Assembly (NCBI GenBank): GCA_030512335.1
Contig: JAULSU010000007.1
Location: forward strand, 1,922,001 to 1,986,000
DNA from: Immersiella caudata
Taxonomy: Eukaryota; Ascomycota; Sordariomycetes; Sordariales; Lasiosphaeriaceae
Direction of reading: 5' to 3'
DNA: 64,000 nucleotides
Within the stretch, counting starts at the first letter, position 1; each line of letters begins with the position of its first letter. Below are positions 1 through 9,728 of the stretch, piece after piece. The notes under the pieces were generated by a model, which had not been told where the DNA came from, made no database searches, and saw only the letters and a program-made list of their open reading frames with translations. A program made the position numbers and the translations under genes.

Positions 1-1371
1 GAAAACCGAACGGATGCCGTTTAGAATGGTCAGTCACGAGACACCAAGCCGTCGCGTTCGTTTGGTCCCCATTACGTAACGGATGGCCGATGACGGGACG
101 TGAAAAATTGGGATGAAATGGAGGCCCCGTTTCGACGACGCCAGCGGGTTACACTATAGATGAGCCATCACGTACACCACTGCCGCCCATCACCGTATAC
201 CACGCTAATCACGGGCACGGCGCGATTCCGATAGCCGACCCGCGTTCTGTGCGACGAGCCTTGACTGTCCTCATCAACCAGCGAGCATTCAGACTTCAGG
301 AACGACTTTTCGGGGTCTCGTAACAAAGGCAAGTGAGCTGATCGTCTATCATCATATCCTTGCACTCTCGCGGCGACTGTCCAGTGAGTAAGGCGCGAGG
401 CATGCACCATGGAACATGCGGCCCGCACTGGGTAGGGGAACGCCAGACCCGTGTGTCACTGATCATATGAGGTTTGCACCTTGATTGTTCCAGTGTCTCG
501 GGTGGTGTCGTGTTTCCCGTCATGCCATTTCCCGCACTCAAAAAGTCAAAGATGCTGTGTAGCCACCCATTGTCAGCTGCGGTCTTGGCTCCGGTCGATA
601 ATTGGGCCTCCCTAATCCGCACTCCGAAAATTGGAATACGACGCTGCGTGAAAAGGGGTAGAGATCCGTGGAGTGGTGTGAGCGACCATCAACCGGGGCT
701 CGTGGACATGACTACCAGTAAGGAGTATACAATGGAGTTACACAGCTATTTGGCTCACCCAGGCCGTGCCAACGCCGCCCCTCATTAAGGTTCATTTTTT
801 TTTGTCACGGGATGTTTTGCTGTTGAGGAACGCCTTCGTGCCGAGAAAATATTGGTCCGAGGACTACCACGAGACAGCAAATTCCAGAACAACGGTACTA
901 CAGTGCGCGCAGCTGAGACTGCTGTGTGGGTGGGTGGACTGCTTTCCCCATTTCCGATTGCCTGGGTAGGTACACGTCACGGTTCTGGGACGTGCTACTG
1001 TACCCCTGAATGTCGGCTGTGCAACACCACAGATGCCATGTCCGGGTAGCTACCAGCACGAGACCATTGCGACGCCGGATGCTGTCAAGCAAGGGGTCCT
1101 CAGATCCAAAGATTCAAAGACCACACACCGGAGATTGCTTTATCCTGACAGTGTCTCTCACACAACACAGTTGGCATCAGCCCTGTGCAACCCACGCGAT
1201 GCACCCCTCGGCAATTCCTGCAGGCAACAACAGGCAAGGTTACGGATTCCTCCACGTTTCGTCCAACGCAAACAACTGACAGTCCTGTTGTCTTGGACGA
1301 TCCCAACACCTCAGCTTCTTGTATTCCAGGGCAGTCGCTCCTTGGCAACTCAGACACAATGATGAGTTCGC
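1..1371. other. Gene-free stretch, nothing recognised
   Basis: Only short overlapping open frames in all six frames with no recognisable protein pattern, no tRNA-like fold and no repeat. It ends at the stop codon of the GH43-like gene, so its right end includes that gene's 3' flank. Confidence 0.5.
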
Positions 1372-2481
1372 CTAGGTCCGTTCTCCCGACGGACCATCTA
1401 CGGCATGTTCAACCACCCCGGGAACGCTGAAATTCGGCGACCCGTCGGGATTCCAGTCCAGCCTCTTCGCCCCGGTATGCTGTGGACTGGCACAGCCCTT
1501 GCTGAGGTTGTCCGTGTTGTACAACGTCCACAACTCCAACCCATCTGGGCTGACGAAGAAATTTCCTAGCTCAGAGTAACAGGTTGAAGTTCCGTTCCTA
1601 TACGCCACGTTCCGAAAAGGTCCGCTCTTCGACCAACTGCTGGACAGCATGGGATCCCCTGACCCCTTGTAGGTGAGGAGTCCAAACGGGTGCTCCACGA
1701 ACATGGCTCCAAAGTCGAGTTCGTATGCAATGAACGTCTTGTCGTTGTGGTAAAAGGGAGTAGGATTTCCAATCGAGCGTCCGTTTCCTCCCACATATTC
1801 CCACTTTTGATCAGAGACGGCGAGGACGCTTGAGGTGCCGATGGAGGTTGGCGAGCTCACCGATGCAATGCAGATGTCATTACCGCAATCGTTGAGAAAG
1901 TATAGCTGGTCATGGATTTGAAGGATCTGGCCTGTTGTAGCGTTGGCGATCTTGACTGGGTTCGAAAACGTGTCTGTTACTTTGGCGCCCCCTGAGAACA
2001 CAAGTTAGCCCCCCCCCCCCCCCCCCCCCGCCCCCAGTGTCCACGAGCGAGGCTCTGAGCTCACCCTTGATAACATAAAAGTCCTTGTCTCCCCATCTTT
2101 GAATTGTAGTATCTGGTGTTGCCCTGTAGTAGAGCCACCAACTTCAAACCCACGTCAGCCTTCATTAGCCCTGTACCCTGGCTCTAAATCAACTTACACA
2201 TCATCAAACTTATACAACCTCGGATTGTAAAAATTCCTATCATCCCCCAACTTCGGAAATATTGTCTTCCTCTGCCCACCCCCCTTCAATCCATCCAGCG
2301 TTGGCGCCCGCGCAATCTCAATCTCCCAGTGCGAAGTATACATGTAGTACCAGTACCCGTCCGCATAGATGACGTAGGGCTGCTTCGCAATAAGAGGGCT
2401 AAGCGGATTCGTAAACGGCGCGGCCGAGGCCAAGGAGGGCACAAGCCCGAGGAGAAGGGTCAAGATCTTGGTGGCCATCAT
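1372..2481 (-). CDS. Secreted GH43-like protein, probably catalytically inactive
   Basis: Three exons on the minus strand (2481-2198, 2141-2065, 1991-1372) close into 326 residues. Residues 1-20 form a signal peptide (MMATKILTLLLGLVPSLASA). The body resembles GH43 five-bladed beta-propellers (alpha-L-arabinofuranosidase/xylosidase type): a DGYWYYMYTS blade, a GLLTYKGSGDP stretch and a WNPDGSPNF ending are typical of the family. In my alignment the three catalytic positions are not acidic: the base in the usual ADP motif is KQP (Gln34), the central Asp falls in NATTG, and the general acid of EGP falls in IGNP. The WAPE motif is YNPR. The second intron carries a 21-nt G run next to its branch point. 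The start at 2481 (or 2478) is chosen because it begins the signal peptide. It is probably a secreted pseudoenzyme or carbohydrate-binding propeller. Confidence 0.75.
2009..2029. repeat. C21 homopolymer (G21 in the sense of the GH43-like gene)
   Basis: Twenty-one consecutive C on the + strand, then G and five more C. It lies inside intron 2 (2064-1992) of the minus-strand GH43-like gene and directly precedes the CTAAC branch-point-like motif of that intron. Confidence 0.95.
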
Positions 2482-2505
2482 GTGAGCGAGCGGATGTTGC
2501 GGCAC

Positions 2506-3498
2506 GCCGTGGTGGCGAGCTTGAAATGGTCACGGATATCAACGTCAGAATGTCAGGATGTTTGAGGGGAAAGTTATTTATGTGCCAAGATTTTATTTTT
2601 TTTACGTTTGCCTTTTCATCCGGGATGTAGGGTGGGAGGTGCACAGCCAGTTGGGGTCGTTTAGGGGGTAGTGCCGAGATTCTCGACTTTATTGGCGGGC
2701 TTGGAGGGGAGGTCATTCACCTCGCTATTTAGCCTAGCTTGCCGTTGGGAGCGCAGCCACATGGCGGTATAGTGCCCAGAGTGCGCTGAGTTGCCCGCCT
2801 TCTCTGGGTTTGGAGATCATATGATAATTTGATGACTTGGGTTGGGCTGGGCAATGTACGCAGGGCCCAAGCTGTTTCCACGGACCAAGACTTGGTTCAA
2901 TGACGCTGATGAGTTGAAATCTCTTGGTCAACTCCGGATTGGTGATGGGGACTGAGTTGTTTGTCCTGCTTTGACAATGCTGTGAACATATATGGTAAAT
3001 GCTTCACGAGATAAGTCAATAACACAGAGCATTGTGCGATTCAACTGCTCTTTCAAAAGGCAAGAGCCAACCCCGACAAATACATGTCCTGTTGAACTTC
3101 ACTGCCGCATCGCGATCTTCTTGCGTGATTGCAAACCAGTCACCTCTCTGCCTGCAATACCTATGATATTTTGATCAGTAAGCCAGCTTGGGGCTTACCC
3201 ATGATGTTCAGGTGGCTGCTGTCAGCACCCTTGATTGGAGAGGTCAACCACCTGCATCGAACCAAGCTCAATCCTGCAGTTGGCACTAACGACAGACGCT
3301 CTTATCTCAATCTGTCCCCACATTCTATAACCTCAGCTTACCTGCAACAGCGGTGACGGAAGTCAAAGCTCGCGCTTGCGTGCTTTTCCCCCAAAACATT
3401 AGGAAATACCTCTCTTGCGAACGCACCCTGACGACCACTCACCTGACCTCGAACTACAGCAACCTTCGCTTCTCGGCGTGACCGCCCCCACGTCTAAA
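2506..3498. other. Divergent intergenic region
   Basis: Lies between the minus-strand GH43-like gene and the plus-strand F-box gene, so it should hold both promoters. No recognisable coding potential, repeat or known operator was found. Confidence 0.5.
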
Positions 3499-4317
3499 AT
3501 GGACTCCCTCCCCACCGAACTCCTCCTCGAAATCCCTCACCACCTCACCAGCGCCTCCGACCTAGCCTCTCTTGCTCTTGCAAGCAAGCGCCTCCACCTC
3601 ATCGTCAACACCCTCCTCTACCAACGTGATGCCAAATCCCGCAACCCCGTTGCCCCCTTTTGGGCCGCGGAGCATGGTCTGGTCAACACCCTCCACCATG
3701 CACAAGAAGCAGGCGCCGACCTCCACAAGAGGAGAGACTTCCACAAGCCCCGGGTCGAGTATGGTCCTCATTGGCGGTACACAGAGCCCGCGACGACGTC
3801 GTCTCAGTCGGACGGAGCGTCGCTGCACAAACGCAGGAGCATGAGTTCCTTCCTCGATGGGGGCGCAGCGAACCCTCTTCCGCGGTATTGGTGGCGACCG
3901 CTAGATGTAGCGGCGTTCTTTGGGCACGGGGACGTGGTTCGGTTTCTAGCGGCGGAGGTTGAAGGAGCGGAGGTGTCGCGGTCGAGATCGAGGGGCTTGT
4001 GTGCGTTTGGGATGCCGAAGTGCGGACGGTCGGGAGTGGAAGTGGGGAAGCGGCTAGCTTCAGAGTGGACGGTCCATACCGTAATGGAGCTGGCGAGCTG
4101 CGGAGGGCATCGTGAGGTTGCGTATCTTGTGCAGGAGCTGGCGCGGGTGCCGAGGATGGAGGCCGTGCGGAAGGGCCGGGGAGATGTCGGGAAGGGCACT
4201 GACAGGGTGACGGAGGGGTCCGGGAAAGGCGCTAGCTTCGGACTTGAGGTTGTCGAGGTGTCTGCAGGTGAGGCGGTTGAGTTTTCGTACCGCGATTTCG
4301 TACTGGAGAGGTTCTAA
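3499..4317 (+). CDS. F-box protein with ankyrin-like C-terminal half
   Basis: Single exon, 272 residues. Residues 4-44 match an F-box (LPTELLLEIPHHL, then DLASLALASKRLHLIV and LLYQRD), which in the family docks onto Skp1 in SCF ubiquitin ligases. The rest has ankyrin-like segments, for example PLDVAAFFGHGDVVRFLAAE and MELASCGGHREVAYLVQEL, likely for substrate recognition. The frame is open 28 codons upstream, but the ATG at 3499 has a good context (AAAATGG) and starts right before the F-box, so it is preferred. The C-terminus is Gly/Arg/Glu rich and not recognised. Ubiquitin-ligase function is inferred from the fold; no substrate can be proposed. Confidence 0.7.
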   Translation: MDSLPTELLLEIPHHLTSASDLASLALASKRLHLIVNTLLYQRDAKSRNPVAPFWAAEHGLVNTLHHAQEAGADLHKRRDFHKPRVEYGPHWRYTEPATTSSQSDGASLHKRRSMSSFLDGGAANPLPRYWWRPLDVAAFFGHGDVVRFLAAEVEGAEVSRSRSRGLCAFGMPKCGRSGVEVGKRLASEWTVHTVMELASCGGHREVAYLVQELARVPRMEAVRKGRGDVGKGTDRVTEGSGKGASFGLEVVEVSAGEAVEFSYRDFVLERF

Positions 4318-5725
4318 AGAGGAGGGAGAACGGGAGGGGGATACCGCGGGAGGACAAGGTAATTGAGAGGAGCTACCTGGTAGGGAGGCCTCAAAGGGTC
4401 CGTCAGGTTAATTACTTGCATATGGCGGGTGGAAAAGCGGGTGCTTCGTACCTGCCTCGGTGTGATTTGGTAGCGTTAGTGTCGGGTTGGGGACGGCACG
4501 GGAGAGCACCTCACCCCCGGGGGTGATGAACCGCTGCATGTTCGTGGATAATACCGTTGACGCCTTACTCGTCACATTGCGAAGCGCTCGATTGGGTCTC
4601 GCGTCGGCTAAGGGACATGCACCGTCGCATTGTTGGTGCCTGCAAGAGGACATTTAGGGATGCGATGTTCGTGTTGGAAATGGCGGCAGAACGACAGCTC
4701 CGATAACAGGTCCGAAGTCGGCGCTTTGCGACGATTAGATACAGGATTAGATACAGGGACTGACCTTGATTCAGGCAATCGCAGGCAAGCGGCCCGATTT
4801 GGGAGGCCTCGATCCGATCGGTACATTGAATGCACTGATAGTGATAGCTGGAAGCTGAAGATTGGATATGCATGCTCGTTGATGGGTCTGGATGAATTCA
4901 GGGCCCGACACGTCGTTGAGTCACAAATCCGAGGTGCTCTAGCGCCCCGGACTGTCTCAGTGTCGTCTGTCGAGAGCATCTGGTGTTCTACCTAAATAAG
5001 CAAAATACACACAACCACGCGGAATAATGGTAAGTCCACAGACACTGCCGCGTAGAGGAGATTTGAGCTACATACCTCATTGAGGTAAGCCTCACTTCAC
5101 CTGCGACAATCTCGGCATGGGTGTTGGCTCAAGCATGAGTAGTACGGGTAGCGACCTAAACATGATTTGAATGAGGGGAAATTTTGTTGTTGTCAGCAAT
5201 GAGCATTCGGTCACAGAGCTAGGACTACCTGCTAATTTATGTCACTATTCTCATTGTAATTCAAACGGACTAGGCGTTTACTATTGGTTCATTAGTGACA
5301 CCACAAACAGCGGCAGGGTTGTTCCTCGCCTCTAGCATTAATGCCCCTTCCATTTTCATGGAATGTTACTCGGATACATTGTCCTCATCCCAAGCAGCTC
5401 CTCATGAAGGGCTTCGATTCTCACCCGAAAGAAGATCCCATACTTGACGCCAGCAAAAGTCTAGCTGGGATGGTTGTGATTTGATGCAATCGGGTTTTGA
5501 CATGGAACTCCAGTCTGGCGTTTGACATTGGGTCTTGTCCGCTCAGCGCGTTCCGTTCCTCTTTCAGCAACAATAGAATTGTGGCTGACTCTGAGTTTTG
5601 AAAGAAAGCAAACAATATACAAAGTCGCGCCCTCCGACTGCTTTGCCTCGCTCAATGTCGGCCTCAGTAACCCCAACCTATGGCTCAAGCCAGTCGGTAT
5701 TCAAGGATCATTGCCCACTATGCGA
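4318..5725. other. Gene-free stretch
   Basis: Between the 3' ends of two convergent genes. The open frames on both strands are short and not protein-like. The only structure seen is a 12-bp direct repeat at 4733-4756. Confidence 0.5.
4733..4756. repeat. Two tandem copies of a 12-bp unit
   Basis: GATTAGATACAG occurs twice in direct succession within non-coding sequence. Confidence 0.9.
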
Positions 5726-6325
5726 TCACCTTGCCCGGTGGGCTCTGTACTCTGACTCCTCGGCAAACATCTGCTTCACGCCGCCCGCCACCTCCCGGGT
5801 GATGGCTGACATGGTGCTTGCACGCCTGCGCAGAGACGACGCGAGAGGATTATCGGTGGTAATCCCAACCTTCTGAACTCCTACGCCTGATTCAACGCCA
5901 TGGCCACCACCTGGAAGCGGCGGAAGCTTGGGTATATACTTGGTCGCCGCCCTCGAGAGTGAGTTCCACCTCTTCATGTATGCCTTCTGTGGCTCAGTTG
6001 TTGGAGGGTTTTCCTTCAGAATCTCGTCAAAGGTCTTGTTGTTTCCTTTCTTTTCGTCATCGTCATCCGAGTCGTGGAGAACATATACCGGCTCATCCCC
6101 CATGATCTCCTTGTCGTCGGATTCGAATACAGGCAACGGAGGCGCTCTGTTGGGGTTTTGGTCGACGCGGCGCAGCCGACCGTATCTTGCGCCTGGCACT
6201 CCCTCCCACTTGACGCCCTGGGAATCTTCGTACGTGTATGTTTGTGTGTCGGCGTCATAGGCCACGCGTCGCATGCCCTCGGGCAGGCGCTCCTCGTCTG
6301 AGTCGAGATGCGCCCAGCGCCCCAT
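5726..6325 (-). CDS. Conserved acidic fungal protein of unknown function
   Basis: Single exon, 199 residues, start at the ATG of MGRWAHLDSDEERLPEGM. This N-terminal block, followed by a Tyr-rich segment (YDADTQTYTYEDSQG) and a WEGVPGARYGRL stretch, is a recurrent ascomycete signature that databases sometimes label as CBM50 family; I see no LysM repeat here, so that label is doubtful. The middle holds an acidic run (HDSDDDDEKK) and the end is basic then amphipathic (LASSLRRRAS, AITREVAGGVKQMF). No signal peptide or membrane segment is present, so it is probably cytosolic or nuclear. The frame is open for a further 100 codons upstream, but those residues do not resemble the family. Confidence 0.65.
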   Translation of the reverse strand: MGRWAHLDSDEERLPEGMRRVAYDADTQTYTYEDSQGVKWEGVPGARYGRLRRVDQNPNRAPPLPVFESDDKEIMGDEPVYVLHDSDDDDEKKGNNKTFDEILKENPPTTEPQKAYMKRWNSLSRAATKYIPKLPPLPGGGHGVESGVGVQKVGITTDNPLASSLRRRASTMSAITREVAGGVKQMFAEESEYRAHRAR

Positions 6326-6955
6326 TTTGTGTATTGTGGTACTGACGGAATAGACGCTTCCGCGGTGTGCTGTTCGTTTGCCAAAGCAAAGGAAGTGTTT
6401 CCAGGCACAGGTGTTGAGGTGAAGTGGTGCGGGATGGCTGGAATTTGTGCTGCGGGGAACCACCCGTGACACATGTATCATCCGAAGTCCAATCATGTTA
6501 GCTTGATGCCTGGGCTGTGTCGCTTGAACTCTGGTCGCCCCTTCCAATCCAAACCACACACGGGAGCCGATGTGTTGGCATGTGCTCCACATTGGCTTAG
6601 CTTTTGGATGGGCAATGTGAAACATTTCATGTGAAATCCCTAAGGATTGTTACATCGAATATCCGCTGGATCTTTACTGCCTCTTTTTACCCACATCGCG
6701 ATTGGTTTTCCAACAAGAAACGATAGAGAAGAGACTCCGACCCAACATGGAACAACAACCAAAAGAAAAATATTCAGGCAAGTAACCATCACTGGTTGGG
6801 ATCCGGGTCCAGCTCGTCCGGTCAACCCGCCAGCTCATCACATCTCTCACAAACGCCATTGTTTCGTTTGCAGATAACACAATTCCCTCCATGTCGACCT
6901 ACGGGCGTCACACCTGGGTTCGGGTTTGACTTTTGACTCGCCATCCACCAACTCT
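6326..6955. other. Intergenic region
   Basis: Upstream flank of the acidic protein gene and downstream flank of the decayed kinase-like gene. A minus-strand frame here contains a small Cys cluster (NCVICKRNNGVCERC) that reads on from a wrong frame of the pseudogene tail; it is probably chance. Confidence 0.45.
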
Positions 6956-8816
6956 TTACTTTCTCTTCAACTTTGCTTTGCTGCGGGAAGACGTCTTTGC
7001 TGCTGGCTTCGTTACCTTGGAAGCGGAGCCTTTTTGGGAGCAGCCTTCTTCGTCGGCGTCTTGGTCTTGGCAGGGGCAGGCTTATTGCGAGTCGATCTTC
7101 TGGGAGCACCATTCTCAGGGGGTGCTGCGGCAGAGGCAGAGACAGATGCAGGTTTCTTACGAGTAGACCTCCTGGGAGCAACCTTCTTGGGAGCGGGCTT
7201 TTCGGAAGCGGACTTCTTGGGAGTGGGCTTCTTGGCTTGTGCCTTCGTGGCCTTGGTCTTCAGCTTGATTTTCGTAAGGGGCTTTTTCTTCGGCGCTTCT
7301 TCTTCGTCGTCGTATTCGTCGTCTTCGTCCTCCTTATCCTTGGCCTTTGCCCTATCCCTGCCCTTGCCCTTGCCTTTGCCCTTATCTTTATCTTTATCTT
7401 TGTCATCGCGGTCGTCACCACCGTCACCACCGTCGCCATCGTTACCATCATCGCCATCACCATCACCGTCGTCATCATCATCACTGTCGCCATCGTCATC
7501 ATCGTCGCCATCGTCATCATCGTCGCCATCGTCGTCTGCTGTTTGTTGTTCAGGTGGCGGGTTCTTCCGCTTCTTTGCTTGTCTTTCCTTCTCCTCGACT
7601 CCCCGCTTCCGCTTACAACTGAGAGCGTCCTTCGTGTCGCCAATCACGTTGAGTCCACCATACCCGTGCTCATAGAGAACCTTTCCGTCCTTGTACAGAA
7701 ACCAAGGACCGGCAATCTCGATGTCCTTATCGACAGTGTCGATGACATCTTCGGGGGTGTCGAACGCGCTGGCTTCCCACTTGAAGGGCTCCTCGAAATG
7801 CGCCTGGGCTTCGGCGGTTCCCTTACAGACGAACCTCTGAACGTACGGCATCTGGCACTCGCCAAGTGGCCCGTCGCTGAGACACTTCTCCTCCAGGTTC
7901 TTGCTCCAGGAAATCAACTGGTTGAGGGCCTCCTTCTTGTCAATCAAGCGCCTACGCTCAGGGTTCCGAGAGTTTCTGTCTTTGTTCTGCAGGTTCATGT
8001 ATGTCTGGATCTTGAGGACCTCCTTGTGGCGAGCCCTACAAATGCGTTGAGGTACGTTTCCAGCATATCGTAGTCGTCGAGGGTCGTGTCACGGCGGTTA
8101 ATGATAGGGTCGCCATCGTTGGCCCAGGCGAGGTCGCCGATGTACGCAGAGGGCAAGTCTTTGCCAGCTGGCCAGGAGAAGAAGACATGGCACATATCCA
8201 AATCCCAATGCCTTATAGGCTCTTCATCCTTTCCGAGCGCCGTGGTGGAAAAACTCGATGGTGACGAACATCTGCTTAAGGTTCCGGCCAATGAAAGCAT
8301 ACGGCGGCGCGCCGATCGAAGGCGTCTGGTTGGCGAACCAATGCCCGAAGGAGTAGAAGTTGCAGAACTGCCAGTACGAGTCCCGCGCCCAGATGTCTCC
8401 TTAGGCCGAGAGATTGAGATTGCCAGACGCTGGAACTGCATGGTGTTGGCCGAAAGGAGCCTGGCAACCGAGGGGCCCCCGTGGCCGGGGAGACGGCTGC
8501 GACCAGCGACCAGCATGGACATGCGTACTTCATTGAGTACATCCTTGTGGTTCTCGATCTCCAAGTCCGTGTAGATCTTGCGCATGCGGTACGTTCCAGT
8601 TGCGACATCGCGGACGAGCTGACAATCGTAGTGAGAGTTTTGGGTGCCGTATCTGGGTAGCTCGCTGACGTACAAGTACACGTGCGCCGGGTTTTCGTCC
8701 TCGCCGTCAACGAACGCGATGTTGTAAACGTTGTTGTTTGCAGTTCCGTTGACTGCTTTGAATTGAGCCGTTATATTTCAGCCGGCTCAAACGTGTTCGA
8801 GTCCAACTTGCCGATG
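6956..8816 (-). pseudogene. Decayed protein-kinase-like gene with acidic and Lys/Pro-rich tail
   Basis: The pieces read as one protein only when the frame is changed about five times. From the 5' side: a segment ending in SNTFEPAEI; a break near 8775; VYLYVSELPRYG, TYRMRKIY and NEVRMSMLVAG (kinase N-lobe-like); a break near 8400; SYWQFCNFYSFG and NLKQMFVTIEFFHHG in another frame; a break near 8230; RHWDLDMCHVFFSW (position of the HRD catalytic loop) and IGDLAWAND (position of DFG); a break near 8036; then RHKEVLKIQTYMNLQ, a long Asp/Gly acidic tract and repeats such as RRSTRKKPA. A last break near 7032 restores a Lys-rich ending at 6956. The HRD and DFG positions look degenerate, so the ancestor may already have been a pseudokinase. 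Several breaks sit at short homopolymers, so sequencing error is an alternative. Confidence 0.6.
7420..7545. repeat. Trinucleotide-based low-complexity tract encoding Asp/Gly runs
   Basis: CATCGTCATCATCGTCGC-type 18-bp units recur in the part coding the acidic linker of the kinase-like pseudogene on the minus strand. Confidence 0.85.
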
Positions 8817-9728
8817 GTTCAACTGGAGCAGGATGATCAATCAAGGGAAAACGTTGGATATCTACTCGTCAAGTCTATTTGTGTTACTATCTTGTTCACT
8901 GGCGGGTCTCTCTTCTGCCCCACCAAAATCGCCTTCAAGGAGATGTTCGGATCCGGATACCCTTTGTCCAATGGGCAGAAGTGTCGTGACGCCCACGAAC
9001 TCCATTTCCCTCGATGGCAGTTGTGCTCGAGGCGCACAATGCACTAACTTGGAACCTCGACACCAAACCTACCCCCAGGAACCCAATATCTTTTTAGCAT
9101 CATGACCATCTCCGTAATTATGACAGCGACTACACCTGGCTCAATACTCAAAGCTCACTGGTGTTCAAGCGGAACTGTGGCACCAGCAAGAAAGCGCGGG
9201 CGGATGCGAGACAAAGACATGAACTCACACTGGCGGGCTGGTGTCTTGTTTGAAATTGCCTTCACCGCCTGACCCCGGCCATTCAGACATCCCTATTCCT
9301 CACTCTCAGCGTCTACACGTAACAATATCTAGGGCTGATCTTAGAAACGTGACACAAGCAACCGACCGATCTCACCCACTCCCAATCCCTTGGCAGCGAT
9401 GCATGTCAGCAAGGTGAACTTGGCATCCGGGGAGTGCGAGGCCACCGTGCATTTGTAAGTGCGGCACTTGTAAAAAACCATTTAACCGGAGTCATCCAGT
9501 CAACGGCAGAGATTCGCTTGGAACTGTGCCGCAAGTCTGTCGGGAACTTTGCTGTGTAACGCTAGGCTACGCTGAGTATAATATCACCATAATATCTGGG
9601 TGCCCTCCAACAAAGGCATCGCGTGTCTTTCACTATGCCTTCTGGTTTCTTCTGATACCAATCTCTTCGTCTGTCTCTTGTTTCTCTGAGCCCCCCCCCC
9701 CCCCCCCCCCCCAAAAAAAAACTCCAGA
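8817..9728. other. Intergenic region, possible 5' remnants of the kinase-like gene
   Basis: The proximal part may contain decayed upstream coding sequence of the minus-strand pseudogene (a short frame starting MEFVGVTTLLPIGQR at about 9015), but this cannot be joined with confidence. The distal part is the upstream region of the PDI-like gene and ends in a C22-A9 run. Confidence 0.4.
9691..9721. repeat. C22 followed by A9, just upstream of a start codon
   Basis: Twenty-two C (9691-9712) and nine A (9713-9721) directly precede CTCCAGA and the ATG of the PDI-like gene at 9729. Confidence 0.95.

Noticed and set aside
5726..6325. LysM/CBM50 chitin-binding assignment for the acidic protein
   Set aside because: No LysM repeat or signal peptide is visible; the label seems to come from database propagation.
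6822..6955. Small Cys cluster (NCVICKRNNGVCERC) suggesting a zinc motif
   Set aside because: It is reached only by continuing the pseudogene tail in a non-matching frame; the Lys-rich frame ending at 6956 fits the composition better.
6973..8073. 366-codon plus-strand frame rich in Val/Ile/Leu
   Set aside because: It is the complement of the acidic and Lys-rich tail of the minus-strand kinase-like pseudogene; the repeat composition explains its openness.
9633..9728. Upstream ATG at 9633 as an alternative start with a signal peptide for the PDI-like gene
   Set aside because: That frame stops after a few codons, and an in-frame TGA lies at 9687 in the main frame; no splice pair linking it was found.
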